DNA from: JAEXNA01 sp050486105
Lineage (GTDB): Bacteria > Vulcanimicrobiota > Xenobia > Xenobiales > JADMJV01
Length of the DNA: 29,599 nt
Assembly (NCBI GenBank): GCA_050486105.1
Contig: JBJHCR010000041.1
Span: 1 to 29,599, forward strand
Reading direction: 5' to 3'
The position numbers were made by a program, and so were the translations under genes. Positions within the stretch are counted from its first letter, which is position 1; the number at the start of each line of letters is the position of its first letter. The notes below the pieces were generated by a model. That model was not told the origin of the DNA and searched no databases. It saw nothing but the letters and a program-made list of their open reading frames with translations. This document shows, piece after piece, positions 9,501 through 17,962 of the stretch.

Positions 9501-9760
9501 ACTCCTGCCCGACGGCGAAACTCGGAGGGGGACAACTCGCTAATCGACGGTGGGGTCTGTTGAAACGACTCCGACTGCGTTGATTCCGTCTGCGACTGCG
9601 TTGATTCAGTCTGCGACTTCGTTGATTCAGTCTGCGACTTCGTTGATTCAGTCTGCGACTTCGTTGCTTCGGTCTCCGCCTGAATGGCAGATTGAGAGAT
9701 TCTCTCCGCAGGCAAAGCAGTCGATTGAAGGGACGTATGTTGGGTTGAACGGATCTGCAT
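6542..9760 (-). CDS. Long patatin-like phospholipase domain protein (1072 residues)
   Basis: A patatin (PNPLA) Ser-Asp lipase domain occupies roughly residues 645-900. The oxyanion-hole motif is FEGGGGRGFAYVECLKQLE (near residue 655), the nucleophile elbow is VGTSAGS (near 687) and the catalytic Asp is in ADGGTVDN (near 855). All active-site residues are present, so it should hydrolyse acyl esters of membrane lipids. The N-terminal 640 residues are unrecognised. They begin with a Ser/Thr/Gln-rich tail containing five SQTEST-type heptads, then mostly helical sequence. There is no signal peptide. The size, polar repeat-rich N-terminus and embedded patatin domain recall secreted effector lipases such as ExoU, but no secretion signal is proven. 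The Shine-Dalgarno before ATG 9760 is poor. Confidence 0.92.
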   Translation of the reverse strand: MQIRSTQHTSLQSTALPAERISQSAIQAETEATKSQTESTKSQTESTKSQTESTQSQTESTQSESFQQTPPSISELSPSEFRRRAGVKKPSLLKRLGGILGQAFQSAKLALSIGPALGHIVLARELSTLDGLRKGEAPQPPLDWLRDQRPQTYANTMGAVLGSISGPVQQALGLSLTGLRDVEEHYFKALAPVNDENGFKTTAPFIRELAKMPYRAPGEPPAAFVFLGEKLQAQADSVTELWNSEDRPPTNPFPPDDQRSIIWSTLERSVEKGRLPVFVDLDGDYSTFTGTEYVAKRTLESITERHNPLGGQLAEPGRYLAWLTVRQEALSQELEPYFKSSSPVASMLVDKLREDLGSPWLGGSQGLGPWSHRPLVAKIPEQLEGLRESEGTYAYVDALVALDRDVVTGLQSHWVKTVRESSRPNRQRLTDPLPGLLFELNLRKSGDALYGQVAPIDAPEVSELIPSGEYAVERRPYDRAVALGEVVDRTLTGVGIEHRRELKSALREQAKASQADVEAREQRLRDRLGAAYPGLEVHKALFGTHDKEGLLKGLEALDKAARQDPKGVVGMEARRHGALLELMATLDTRYGDIEPYMSKLSGQIGSESLGVSEHFVPPDNAATISPLRTSSQVSVRLGNPDDPSPMKISQVFEGGGGRGFAYVECLKQLETALDKGQAGYEIDEYVGTSAGSMVALLLAAGFRPDELRPIVESIDFKGFNSDAAWLLGGVDPKARGVDRTGLFSTQKMYQTFHDLLSQKLGIEGRPVLFSDLPHRLKLVTTVMNTDLPEDHPLRDHLDSDGRFVFSTENTPHFDVAGALAASAAVPAFFQSPQFQIANTTADGELSFARMQLADGGTVDNLSISSAENLEERRSLLLLPAHTRTRHPETGEWVNLDTLNFDTGNLDLIDAHNRDLYAKFAPQLDTYLQGVKSSGVSRAVVALNLVRPSEQRLPVIQGSDEDLSLMGILHAREAGFPILNKEAGDKIIRQKLRPPSFVGNVAADLFDRYMDNQKGVGDGLGHFHRDSRGFHFEPPTNEMTDIFELGRSAGSAALSAGSEEYEQRRFEKVEKKS
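9576..9680 (-). repeat. Five tandem 21-bp units encoding SQTEST(K/Q) heptads
   Basis: Five 21-bp units run end to end (9576, 9597, 9618, 9639 and 9660), with a degenerate partial copy before 9576. Two units are identical, the others differ by one to a few bases. Each unit adds seven codons, so copy-number changes keep the patatin gene in frame. Confidence 0.95.
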
Positions 9761-9808
9761 CAGCGGTGGTCGCGAAGTTTCCCCGTGTTTCCCCCAAAAC
9801 CTCTCTTT

Positions 9809-9814
9809 AGTATA
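9809..9814 (-). promoter_or_regulatory. Possible -10 box of the patatin gene
   Basis: On the minus strand TATACT lies about 50 bp upstream of the ATG at 9760, inside the 99-bp gap after hemW. No convincing -35 hexamer is found at 16-18 bp, so the call is weak. Confidence 0.22.
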
Positions 9815-9859
9815 CGTCCTTGCACATTCTCAGAGTAGACCAATCTTAAGGCAAAAAGG

Positions 9860-11032
9860 TTACGAAAATGAAAACTGAACGCGCATGAGCTGCATGGTCA
9901 CTTCCGAATGAAAGTCCCAGCCCGTCCGGGTCAAGCGAAATCCTTCCTCGGTGACTTGCCACCAATTCCTCGGCAGACTCTCGAAAAAACCGTGGAGTTC
10001 ACTCACCTTCAGGCCAGGATAGTTTCGCAGCAACCTAGCGACCGAAACGCCGTCTTCGATTCGCAGCCCCATCATCAAGGCATCTTTGACGGCCCCGTCG
10101 TTTCCTCGACGCTCTAGGAACACCAGAGGACTGCGGCCTTCGGCCAGAGCTTTCTGGTAGAAGAGAGGGGCCTTGATCCGCTCGCTGCGCCAACCGTTCA
10201 TATAGGAGACGGCCCCGCAACCCAAGCCCAGATAAGGTTGGTCCTGCCAATAGATGAGATTGTGAAGGCTGAGAAAACCTGGAAGCGCCCAATTGCTGAC
10301 CTCGTATCGAAAAAATCCCGCCGCCGACAGCACCTCACAGGCCAAGTCGTCCATATCGCTCACCACCTCTTCGCAGGGAAGCTCGACTTCCTTACGGGCC
10401 AGCTGACTTTGCAGTCGGGTCCCTGGCTCAACCGTCAGCATATACACCGAAAGGTGATCCGGCTGCAAATCCAAGGCCGCGTTCAAGGACTCTTCCCACT
10501 GCTCCAAGGTCTGCTCGGGAAACCCGTAAATCAAATCCAAAGAAAGATTTCGAAAACCGGCCCCTCTGGCAGTTTTTGCCGAGGTGCAGATATCTCGGGG
10601 CCCGTGAAGTCTGCCCACAGCCTCGAGATGTTCAGGGTGAAACGACTGAGCCCCCAAGGAGACTCTATTGAAACCCAACTCGAGATACTTTTCAAACTCC
10701 GCTTCTGCAGCGGTGCCGGGATTGACCTCAATGGTGGACTCGAACGCTCCGGCCCAGGTGAACTTCTCTTTGAGGGTCTCCATAAGCAGTTGAAGATGCT
10801 CCAAGGACAATAAGGACGGCGTCCCACCACCCAAGAAGAGCGTAGTCACCGCTCTCTCTTCCTGCTGAGCGATGTCGGCAAGGAGTGCTCGGAGATAATC
10901 GGCGTGAGCTGCAGCACCTTCGGAAGGCTGCAGATGAGCGTTGAAGTCGCAATAGGAGCAGCGCTGCCGACAGTATGGGAAGTGGACGTAGAGGCCAAAG
11001 GGTTCAAAATTGGTCACGACGCACCCGTGCAA
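9860..11032 (-). CDS. hemW: HemW-type radical SAM heme chaperone
   Basis: The radical SAM cluster motif is YCRQRCSYCDF (Cys21, Cys25, Cys28). The residue two after the last Cys is Phe30, not the Cys found in HemN, which marks the HemW group. Members of that group bind and deliver heme and are not coproporphyrinogen oxidases. FLGGGTPSLL and the family signature VSLGAQSF are also visible. The length of 390 residues is normal. TTG 11032 is the longest start, with AAGAGG 16 bases before it. GTG 11017 (giving MTNFEPFGLYVHFPYC) looks more like typical family N-termini. The gene begins about 20-35 bp after the ftsH stop, so they probably share a transcript. Confidence 0.93.
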   Translation of the reverse strand: MHGCVVTNFEPFGLYVHFPYCRQRCSYCDFNAHLQPSEGAAAHADYLRALLADIAQQEERAVTTLFLGGGTPSLLSLEHLQLLMETLKEKFTWAGAFESTIEVNPGTAAEAEFEKYLELGFNRVSLGAQSFHPEHLEAVGRLHGPRDICTSAKTARGAGFRNLSLDLIYGFPEQTLEQWEESLNAALDLQPDHLSVYMLTVEPGTRLQSQLARKEVELPCEEVVSDMDDLACEVLSAAGFFRYEVSNWALPGFLSLHNLIYWQDQPYLGLGCGAVSYMNGWRSERIKAPLFYQKALAEGRSPLVFLERRGNDGAVKDALMMGLRIEDGVSVARLLRNYPGLKVSELHGFFESLPRNWWQVTEEGFRLTRTGWDFHSEVTMQLMRVQFSFS

Positions 11033-11052
11033 AAACGAATAAAAACGACCTC

Positions 11053-13020
11053 TTATGCAGGATTGGGAGAAGGTCCGGCACCCAGGTTCGGAATGCTTCG
11101 CTCGCTGGCCTCGGTCTCCCGAGCCTTACCAGCAACGGCCTGTTCCTCCACCTGCCGAGCCGCTACGCGATCCTCTTCATCACGACGAACCTTCTCTCGC
11201 CGAACGTCTCGTTCCGATGGCCCGAGGAGACGCTCGAGTTCTACATCGTCGAGCACCTCAGCCACGATGAGTTCCTGGGCCAACTCATCGAGCTTGGCCT
11301 TCTTCTTCTCCAAGATATCTTTGGCTCGGTTGTACTGAGACTGCAACAACTGCCGCACTTCTTCGTCGATCTGCTGAGAGATGGCATCGGAGAACTCTCG
11401 GCCTTCGTGCAAATCCCGCCCCAAGAATACCTGCGCTCCGCGTCCGGCAAAGTTCACCGGACCCAACACTTCACTCATCCCATAACGGCAAACCATGTCT
11501 CGAGCGATCTGTGTGGCTCGTTCAATATCGTTGGACGCCCCAGTGGTTATCGCCCCGAAGGTGACCTCTTCGGCAGCCCGCCCACCCATGAAGACGCAAA
11601 TATTGGCGATCATTTCCTCTTTGGTGTGGTTGTAACGGTCTTCCTCAGGAATCAGGGCCGTCACACCCATAGTCATACCTCGGGGCAAGATGGTGACCTT
11701 TCGAACCGGGTCGGCTTCGGGCAAGGCCCGAGCCACCAGAGCGTGTCCAGCCTCATGATAGGCGGTCACCTCGCGCTCCCTCTCTGGAATCACTCGACTC
11801 TTGCGCTCGGGACCCATCATGACGCGGTCGATGGCCTCTTCACAATCATCCATGCTGATGCTGTCGCGCCCTTTTCGGGCCGCCTGCAAGGCCGCTTCGT
11901 TGAGAAGGTTCTCCAGATCAGCCCCGGAAAACCCTGGGGTTCGCCGAGCTAGTTTACGCATATCGATCTCGCTGCTGAGAGGCTTGCCTTTGCTGTGAAC
12001 CTTTAGGATCGCAAGGCGACCCGAAATATCCGGCTTGTCCACCATAACACGGCGGTCGAAGCGACCTGGCCTCAACAAAGCCGGATCCAAGACATCGGGA
12101 CGATTGGTCGCTGCCAATACGATCACGTTCTGAGTGGCGTCGAATCCATCCATCTCCACCAGCAACTGGTTCAAGGTCTGCTCGCGCTCGTCGTGCCCGC
12201 CACCTAGGCCGGTGCCACGCTGACGGCCCACCGCATCGATCTCATCAACAAAGACGATGCAGGGAGAATTCTTTTTGGCTTGCTCGAAAAGGTCTCGAAC
12301 TCGGGACGCCCCCACGCCCACAAACATCTCTACAAAATCGGAACCACTGATGTAATAGAATGGGACCCCAGCCTCACCGGCCACCGCCCGACCGAGGAGC
12401 GTCTTCCCGGTCCCAGGTGAGCCCACCAGCAGGACTCCCTTAGGAATGCGGGCTCCAACCTTCTGGTATTTCTTCGGATAACGAAGATAGTCTACCACCT
12501 CGGCCAACTCTTCTTTGGCCTCGGTGACCCCTTCCACGTCGTCAAAGGTGACCTTCACTCGAGTGTCCGAGACCAATTTATGACGGCTGCGCCCGAAATT
12601 GAACGCCTGACCTCCAGATGATTGGGCTTGGCGCATGATGAAGATGAAGAACGCCACCAGCAAAAGGAAAGGAAGAAAAGACAGTAGGTGGCTCCACCAT
12701 TGGTTGCCATCGGCCTCCTTGACGTTGAGAGGGACCCCTCTATCGCGAACCTCTTGCTCGGGAGACGGTCGCATCTCCGAACGGAAGTAGGTATAAAACT
12801 TTTGAGGTTCCCCTTCGGCCGGGTCCTTATAGGTGCCGGTCAACCGAGTCCCGGAGCCCTCTATGGTGACTTCAGCCACCTCTCCGGCGTCCAAGAGTTG
12901 GAGAAAGTCACTATATTTGATGGCTTTCGGTGCAGATTCCCGGTGAACGCTATAAAACACCGAGACGATCCCGCCGGTGATTAGCGCTAACAACACCAGA
13001 TGCCGGAGCATCTTGTGCAT
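11053..13020 (-). CDS. ftsH: ATP-dependent zinc metalloprotease FtsH
   Basis: This membrane AAA+ protease degrades misfolded and regulatory membrane proteins. ATG 13020 is preceded by GAGGAGG and gives a 655-residue product of normal length. Transmembrane helices lie at about residues 5-24 and 110-129 with a periplasmic domain between. The AAA module has Walker A GSPGTGKT (200-207), Walker B CIVFVDEIDAVG and the second region of homology NRPDVLDPALLRPGRFD. The zinc-binding HEAGH is at about 422-426. The C-terminal tail is charged and helical, then disordered. It lies 127 bp downstream of tilS, a common bacterial neighbourhood. Confidence 0.98.
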   Translation of the reverse strand: MHKMLRHLVLLALITGGIVSVFYSVHRESAPKAIKYSDFLQLLDAGEVAEVTIEGSGTRLTGTYKDPAEGEPQKFYTYFRSEMRPSPEQEVRDRGVPLNVKEADGNQWWSHLLSFLPFLLLVAFFIFIMRQAQSSGGQAFNFGRSRHKLVSDTRVKVTFDDVEGVTEAKEELAEVVDYLRYPKKYQKVGARIPKGVLLVGSPGTGKTLLGRAVAGEAGVPFYYISGSDFVEMFVGVGASRVRDLFEQAKKNSPCIVFVDEIDAVGRQRGTGLGGGHDEREQTLNQLLVEMDGFDATQNVIVLAATNRPDVLDPALLRPGRFDRRVMVDKPDISGRLAILKVHSKGKPLSSEIDMRKLARRTPGFSGADLENLLNEAALQAARKGRDSISMDDCEEAIDRVMMGPERKSRVIPEREREVTAYHEAGHALVARALPEADPVRKVTILPRGMTMGVTALIPEEDRYNHTKEEMIANICVFMGGRAAEEVTFGAITTGASNDIERATQIARDMVCRYGMSEVLGPVNFAGRGAQVFLGRDLHEGREFSDAISQQIDEEVRQLLQSQYNRAKDILEKKKAKLDELAQELIVAEVLDDVELERLLGPSERDVRREKVRRDEEDRVAARQVEEQAVAGKARETEASERSIPNLGAGPSPNPA

Positions 13021-13147
13021 ACTTTTCCTCCTCTTAGCGGAAGCTGAATCCCTTGCATAAGGGGCTTCTCGCCTGCTGATGGCTCTTACCAACCCTCAGA
13101 CCATAGAAAACTGTGGAAAGTTTCCCAATCTTCCTTCTTCGCTGTCC

Positions 13148-14512
13148 CTAAAAGCTCATCTTTTTTATCTCTGTCCTGAGCTTACCAGGAAAGAAACCCA
13201 GCCAGTAGTCCCCAGGATCAGGAGTTAAGCGAACTTGTTCATCCCAGCCAAAGTCTCCCGCCACTCCCAGAACCTGCTGTCCACATACCAGGATGGGCCA
13301 GCGGTCCCTCACCCAGGGTGGATGGCCGGTAGTCGACAAGAGCTTCTTCAGGTCCAAACCGCGAAAGCGGTCCTTGGGTCGGCGCGACCGAACGGCACAA
13401 TCAACCATGTTCAGACAAGAGACGGGCAGGCGCAACGGCAGACAACCGACCGGAAATTCCGAACCTGGTCCTGCTTTCACCGAAAGGAATTCTGGAAGAG
13501 CGGACCCTTCGCTCTGCACCAACTCCGAGACCGGAAAGAGATAGTCGGAGCTGGACAGTCTTGGCTCGAGCCACAACCGTGGTCCCAAACGCCGAAGACA
13601 AGAGCCATCAGGCAGCAAAACTCTCCGATTGTCTCCGCCTTGATTCAGAAGCCGCTCGACCTCGACAAAGAAGCTTCCCAAGGGGCGCCGACCAGCCGGA
13701 GCCCGGGTTCGCCAAATTTCTCTGACGGCCCGATAGCGAACCGCTTCGGGTAAGCTCACGAGCCTATCCAGCAGCCAACAATCCGGCCCCAAAGCAGCTT
13801 CCCCAAGCTCTCTCCGGGCGGTGCTACTGAGTGCATCTTCGTCGAGAGCGAGCAACCGAGAAGTTCGGAGCAAACGCTCGATCAGGCCGGGGCTATGACC
13901 TTCCAAGCTGGGGAGAATTTGGTGTCTCAATCGAGCCCGATCGTTACCGTTGATATTGGTAGGGTCTTCGACCCAGGTCAGGCCTCCTTGCTTCAAATAA
14001 ACCCGAAGCTCGGACCTGCGAAACTCTAGAAGTGGACGAAAAATTCTCCCACCACGGCTCCTGCGAATTCCGGCCAAACCTGCCAGACCCGAACCGTCCA
14101 GCAAGCGCAGCAGAATCGTCTCGGCCTGGTCGTCGGCGGTGTGAGCGGTAAGAAAAACTTGAGATTCCCCAGTCAAAGCACGATACCGAAGCTGCCGGGC
14201 GGCAGCCTCCCAGGACAGGTCTCCCTCCTGCATCAAAGGGCTCACTAGAAGTTCCGTAACCTCGCACGACACCCCATAGTCGAGGCAAAGCTCCAAACAA
14301 AACTGTCGGCTATCCCGGGCAAAGCGACCAGGACTGTCGTGAACAAAGTGCCGGCAGGAAAAGGAGACCCCGGTTTTCCGCAAGAGATGAAAAAGCGCTA
14401 CGGAATCCCCTCCTCCCGAGAGCAGTAAGACCACATCAACTCGCTTTGCGATCGGGAGCTTGTGCCAGATCTGGGCAAACCGCTCTTCAAGGTCTTCCGA
14501 CGGTCTGCTCAC
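13148..14512 (-). CDS. tilS: tRNA(Ile)-lysidine synthase
   Basis: TilS adds lysine to C34 of the CAU-anticodon tRNA(Ile), so that it reads AUA. The N-type ATPase loop LLLSGGGDSVALF lies near residue 30. HTADDQAETILLRLLDGSG and WVEDPTN are family signatures. The usual RNxIRxxLLP motif is diverged to NDRARLRHQILP. The C-terminal half matches the expected TilS tRNA-binding extension in length (454 residues total). The GTG start at 14512 overlaps the thrB stop by four bases (GTGA) and has AAGGAAGG upstream, so translation is coupled to thrB. Confidence 0.93.
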   Translation of the reverse strand: MSRPSEDLEERFAQIWHKLPIAKRVDVVLLLSGGGDSVALFHLLRKTGVSFSCRHFVHDSPGRFARDSRQFCLELCLDYGVSCEVTELLVSPLMQEGDLSWEAAARQLRYRALTGESQVFLTAHTADDQAETILLRLLDGSGLAGLAGIRRSRGGRIFRPLLEFRRSELRVYLKQGGLTWVEDPTNINGNDRARLRHQILPSLEGHSPGLIERLLRTSRLLALDEDALSSTARRELGEAALGPDCWLLDRLVSLPEAVRYRAVREIWRTRAPAGRRPLGSFFVEVERLLNQGGDNRRVLLPDGSCLRRLGPRLWLEPRLSSSDYLFPVSELVQSEGSALPEFLSVKAGPGSEFPVGCLPLRLPVSCLNMVDCAVRSRRPKDRFRGLDLKKLLSTTGHPPWVRDRWPILVCGQQVLGVAGDFGWDEQVRLTPDPGDYWLGFFPGKLRTEIKKMSF

Positions 14513-15522
14513 ACCACTGGTTGGCCTTCCTTAACCCTCAATCCGGTGTAGTCGATGGCGAGCTCCAGGACCCGGGCCGTCACTCCACACTTCTCGAAAG
14601 TCCTTGCCATGGCTTGAGCGACTCTTGCGGCAAGATCGTCTCCTTGGCGGCGGTCGACGAAGGCGGCTACTGTGGGTCCGGCGCCAGACAGAAAAACGGC
14701 TGCGGCGCCCGCTTGCCGACCGGCTTTTAAGACGTCTTCGAAGCCGGGAATCAGAGAGGCGCGAAACCCTTGATGAAGGCGGTCCCGACAACCTCGATAG
14801 ACCAAATCCCCGTCTCCAAGCCTCAAGCCCTCCATCAAGAACGGTAGACGCCCGAGATTATACAGGGCCTCGGGCCTTTCATAGCGGCGAGGTAGAACCT
14901 TGCGTGCTTCTTCGGTCAGTAGGCCAAAATTCGGTATCGCCACCACCACCTGCCAACAAGGGTGAAGCTCGAGAGCTAGGGCCTGGGGAACTCCATCCTC
15001 CTCTTGAAAAGAAGCGACCAAGCCCCCCAGACCGGCGGGAGCGGCATTATCGGGATGACCTTCCAGCATGGCTGCCAATTGCCAGGAAGCGAACGGTCCC
15101 GGCCCGGTCAGCCGCAGGTAGGCCTCACAACTGGCGACCCTCACCGCTGCTGAAGAGCCCAGGCCCCGAGCCAAAGGAGTTCCATTGTCGGCTGAGAGAA
15201 GGACTTCTAGATCCGCCTTGCGGAGCAAGTCGAACAGATCGGGGCCGAGCTTGCGCTGATGCAACTCGCGCCAGGTGGTGAAGAACAGGTGCTTGCCATC
15301 TCGGGCCATGGCCTTAGCTCCTTCGCCACTGCAAGCAACCACTCGACAGCGGCCGCCTTCAGCCCCGGGCTGCACCTGCACGGTCCATGAATTAGTAAGA
15401 CCCAACGCCAGGCCTAAACAGTCGAAGCCCGGCCCCAGGTTGGCGCTGGTGGACGGAACCACCAAGGTGGTAGTAGATGGTGTCGGTGTCATTGGGAAGC
15501 GATGTTCGCCGAGGGTTCCCAA
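14509..15522 (-). CDS. thrB: Homoserine kinase
   Basis: This GHMP-family kinase phosphorylates homoserine in threonine synthesis. The N-terminal motif VVPSTSANLGPGFDCLGLAL, the ATP loop ARGLGSSAAVR and the C-terminal VFLSGAGPTVAAFV are all typical. The frame is 337 residues from TTG 15522, with AAGGCGG well placed upstream; ATG 15492 gives 327 residues but a weaker site. It begins 16 bp after the sensor kinase stop. No thrA or thrC lies beside it, so it is separated from the rest of the threonine pathway and placed in a signalling operon. Confidence 0.93.
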   Translation of the reverse strand: MGTLGEHRFPMTPTPSTTTLVVPSTSANLGPGFDCLGLALGLTNSWTVQVQPGAEGGRCRVVACSGEGAKAMARDGKHLFFTTWRELHQRKLGPDLFDLLRKADLEVLLSADNGTPLARGLGSSAAVRVASCEAYLRLTGPGPFASWQLAAMLEGHPDNAAPAGLGGLVASFQEEDGVPQALALELHPCWQVVVAIPNFGLLTEEARKVLPRRYERPEALYNLGRLPFLMEGLRLGDGDLVYRGCRDRLHQGFRASLIPGFEDVLKAGRQAGAAAVFLSGAGPTVAAFVDRRQGDDLAARVAQAMARTFEKCGVTARVLELAIDYTGLRVKEGQPVV

Positions 15523-15538
15523 TTTCCGCCTTGGGGGC

Positions 15539-17956
15539 TCACCCTCCTAAGGGAAGCCTTAGGGTGAAGGTCGCTCCCTCGCCAGGCTCAGAATCGACAG
15601 TGATAGAACCTTTGTGTTGCTCCATGATCTGCAAGGCCACCCACAGCCCTAGGCCAGTGCCCTTGCCTACTGGCTTGGTGGTGTAGAAGGGCTCGAAGAT
15701 CCGCTCCTTCTGCTCTGGATGCATTCCGATTCCCGAATCCGCTATCCTCAAGAGAGCCTCCCCGCCGTCTTCATCCAGGTCAATCTCAACGACTCGCCCC
15801 TCTAAAGGAACCTTCTCCATCGCCTGTCCGGCATTGAGAATCAGATTGATCAGAACCTGCTGCAACTCTTGGGCCCTGCCTTTGATCTTGAGCGGTCGAC
15901 ACTGCTTCTTGACTCTTACCCCTAAGCTTCTTAGCTCGAAATTTAGAAAGGATATGGTGTCCTCTACTAAGTGGCCCAGATCTAGCTCTGCCTCATCTTC
16001 AGACGGTTTACGACTGTGGGCTAGCAGGCGTTCGGTGATGGAGCGAGAGCGTTCGATGGCCTTCTGAGCTTTTCCTAACATGCGTTCTGCCACTTCAGGT
16101 CGATCTACCAGGCATTCGGAGGCTTGCTCCAAGCACAAGGCCATGACCCCCAAAGGGGTGTTCAGCTCGTGAGCAACTCCGGCCGCAAGCTTACCGATAG
16201 CAGTCAGCTTGCTGGATTGGATGAGAGATTCCTGAGAGTCCTCGAGCTGCTGGCGAGCTAAGACGACCTGGCTGTAGAGGCGCGCATTGGAAAAGGCCAT
16301 GCCTGCGTGATAGGCCAGGAGCATGAGCTGGTCGAGTTGCTCACCCCTGAAGGCCTGTATTTCATGAGCGCCGATCAGTATGGCTCCTCGAACCTGCTCT
16401 TGAACCATTAAAGGAACACAAAGCGCACTCTCCATCCGCCCCGTTGTCGGCGGATAGGGTGAAGCTCTAAACTCTTCGATAAGGATCGGTCGTCCGGTGT
16501 CTTGGACTGCCGACAAAAGGGCAAGGTTCTCGGGTTCGGCCGAGGGACCCCAGGAGCTTTGAATCATTCGCTCCGAATCCCATCGGAAGGTCAAGAATCC
16601 CTGGTGGTGGGCAAAATCGGCCTTGAGCAGACCTTGCAAGCGGTCGGCGAGCCCCTCGAGGTCCAGGGTGCTCGCCATTTCTTGCGCCCATCTGGTTAAG
16701 GTTGCCAACAGGGCGATTCGCCTTTTCAACTCTTGAAGCTGGCGTTGCTGCCTCTCCTGGGTTTCATTGCGTTGATGAACCTTGTAGGCCGCTCCGAGTG
16801 CTAATATGGCTTTATCCGCAAGCATTTTCAGATTCTGAAGTTCTTTGGGAGTGAAGGCCTTTTGGTCTTGTCGTCCCAGGTAAAGCACTCCGATATTGGC
16901 TAGGGGAAGGGCTAGGACCGAACGGTTGTCTCGCATCAGACGGGAGTCGCTCGCTTCCTCACCCAGGGAGTCGTGACAAACCTTTTTCGAAGTCCAACAT
17001 CGGTCCACTATGGGCTCTCGGAGCTGGGTGAAGGGAGCCCCTTGAAGGCGGCTCTGGTGGGCCGGAGCGGCCTCGTAAAAGAAGGGTTCGGGGATTTCTT
17101 CGTCGCTATTGATGGGCTTTAGGAAGATCACCACGTCGTCGGTGGTCACCAACTGATGCACTGTAGCCGAAAGCGAGCGCGCCGTCTCCTCGAGGCCCGG
17201 GCCGCTCGCCAAGTGAGCCGCGAAACCCTCTAGCAGTTGCTTTTCCGTCTTGGCCTGCTGCAGCTGAGCCACTGCTCGTCTTTCTTGACCTCGAGCGCTC
17301 GACAGGGCTGCCAGCATTTGCTCCGTCGTCTGAGCCTTGGCTTTTAGGACCACGTTTTCTGCGGCCTGTCTGCTGCTGGCCAGCAGAGGGACCAAGAACA
17401 GCAAAGTCCAGAAATCCTCTCCCATCAACAGCCCCCCAAGGCCAACTGCTGCCAGACCGGCTCCTAGCTCGAGAGGTCGCATCTGGAGGCGAACCCGAAG
17501 CCATTTGAGTCGCTCCTTGCCAACCAGGTTCAGTCGGACTCGCCTCTCGACCCAGAGATGCATGAGCAAAAAGAAAGCCGGCCCCAGCAGAAAAGGAGAC
17601 CAAACGACACTCGGAGCCAACTGCACGGCGCAAGCCGCCCCCAACACTCCGAAGACAAGGGGAATCCTGGCCTCCAGAGCCTCGAGAACTTTGAGACCCC
17701 GGCGCGAGAGAGCCTCCAAGAGTAGGAGCGCTGCCATGGCAGCCGGCCCCACCGAGGGCACGATGGCTCCAGCCAAATAGATTGGAGCAGCCGGAGAGTA
17801 GCGAAATTCCCCATATAGAGGAACGGAAAAGCGCTCAAGAAAAAAGGCCGAAACCCCAAGTAGAGCAAACGCCGGCCAATTTTCGGGCCATGAACTGAGG
17901 GCAGCTACAGCAATCAAGCTCCCACCCCCCAAGATGCCCGTGACTCGTTCGCTCAT
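15539..17956 (-). CDS. Membrane sensor histidine kinase with two GAF-like domains
   Basis: The 805-residue protein starts with about 200 residues of hydrophobic helices (around six membrane spans), then a coiled coil. Two GAF-like domains follow, at about 250-390 and 410-565. A HisKA dimerisation domain has the H-box GVAHELNTPLG near residue 593. The HATPase domain has N-box INLILNAGQAME, G1 IADSGIGM and G2 GTGLGLWVALQIME. There is no receiver domain. It starts six bases after the stop of the REC-SARP regulator gene, so the two form a cognate two-component pair. The signal is unknown; the membrane block has no obvious periplasmic sensor domain. Confidence 0.93.
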   Translation of the reverse strand: MSERVTGILGGGSLIAVAALSSWPENWPAFALLGVSAFFLERFSVPLYGEFRYSPAAPIYLAGAIVPSVGPAAMAALLLLEALSRRGLKVLEALEARIPLVFGVLGAACAVQLAPSVVWSPFLLGPAFFLLMHLWVERRVRLNLVGKERLKWLRVRLQMRPLELGAGLAAVGLGGLLMGEDFWTLLFLVPLLASSRQAAENVVLKAKAQTTEQMLAALSSARGQERRAVAQLQQAKTEKQLLEGFAAHLASGPGLEETARSLSATVHQLVTTDDVVIFLKPINSDEEIPEPFFYEAAPAHQSRLQGAPFTQLREPIVDRCWTSKKVCHDSLGEEASDSRLMRDNRSVLALPLANIGVLYLGRQDQKAFTPKELQNLKMLADKAILALGAAYKVHQRNETQERQQRQLQELKRRIALLATLTRWAQEMASTLDLEGLADRLQGLLKADFAHHQGFLTFRWDSERMIQSSWGPSAEPENLALLSAVQDTGRPILIEEFRASPYPPTTGRMESALCVPLMVQEQVRGAILIGAHEIQAFRGEQLDQLMLLAYHAGMAFSNARLYSQVVLARQQLEDSQESLIQSSKLTAIGKLAAGVAHELNTPLGVMALCLEQASECLVDRPEVAERMLGKAQKAIERSRSITERLLAHSRKPSEDEAELDLGHLVEDTISFLNFELRSLGVRVKKQCRPLKIKGRAQELQQVLINLILNAGQAMEKVPLEGRVVEIDLDEDGGEALLRIADSGIGMHPEQKERIFEPFYTTKPVGKGTGLGLWVALQIMEQHKGSITVDSEPGEGATFTLRLPLGG

Positions 17957-17962
17957 TCCAAA

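Noticed and set aside
9576..9680. CRISPR-like short regular repeats
   Set aside because: The 21-bp units abut with no spacers and encode in-frame heptads inside the patatin gene.
9860..11032. Calling this gene coproporphyrinogen III oxidase (hemN)
   Set aside because: The radical SAM motif has Phe where HemN has a fourth Cys, so HemW fits better.
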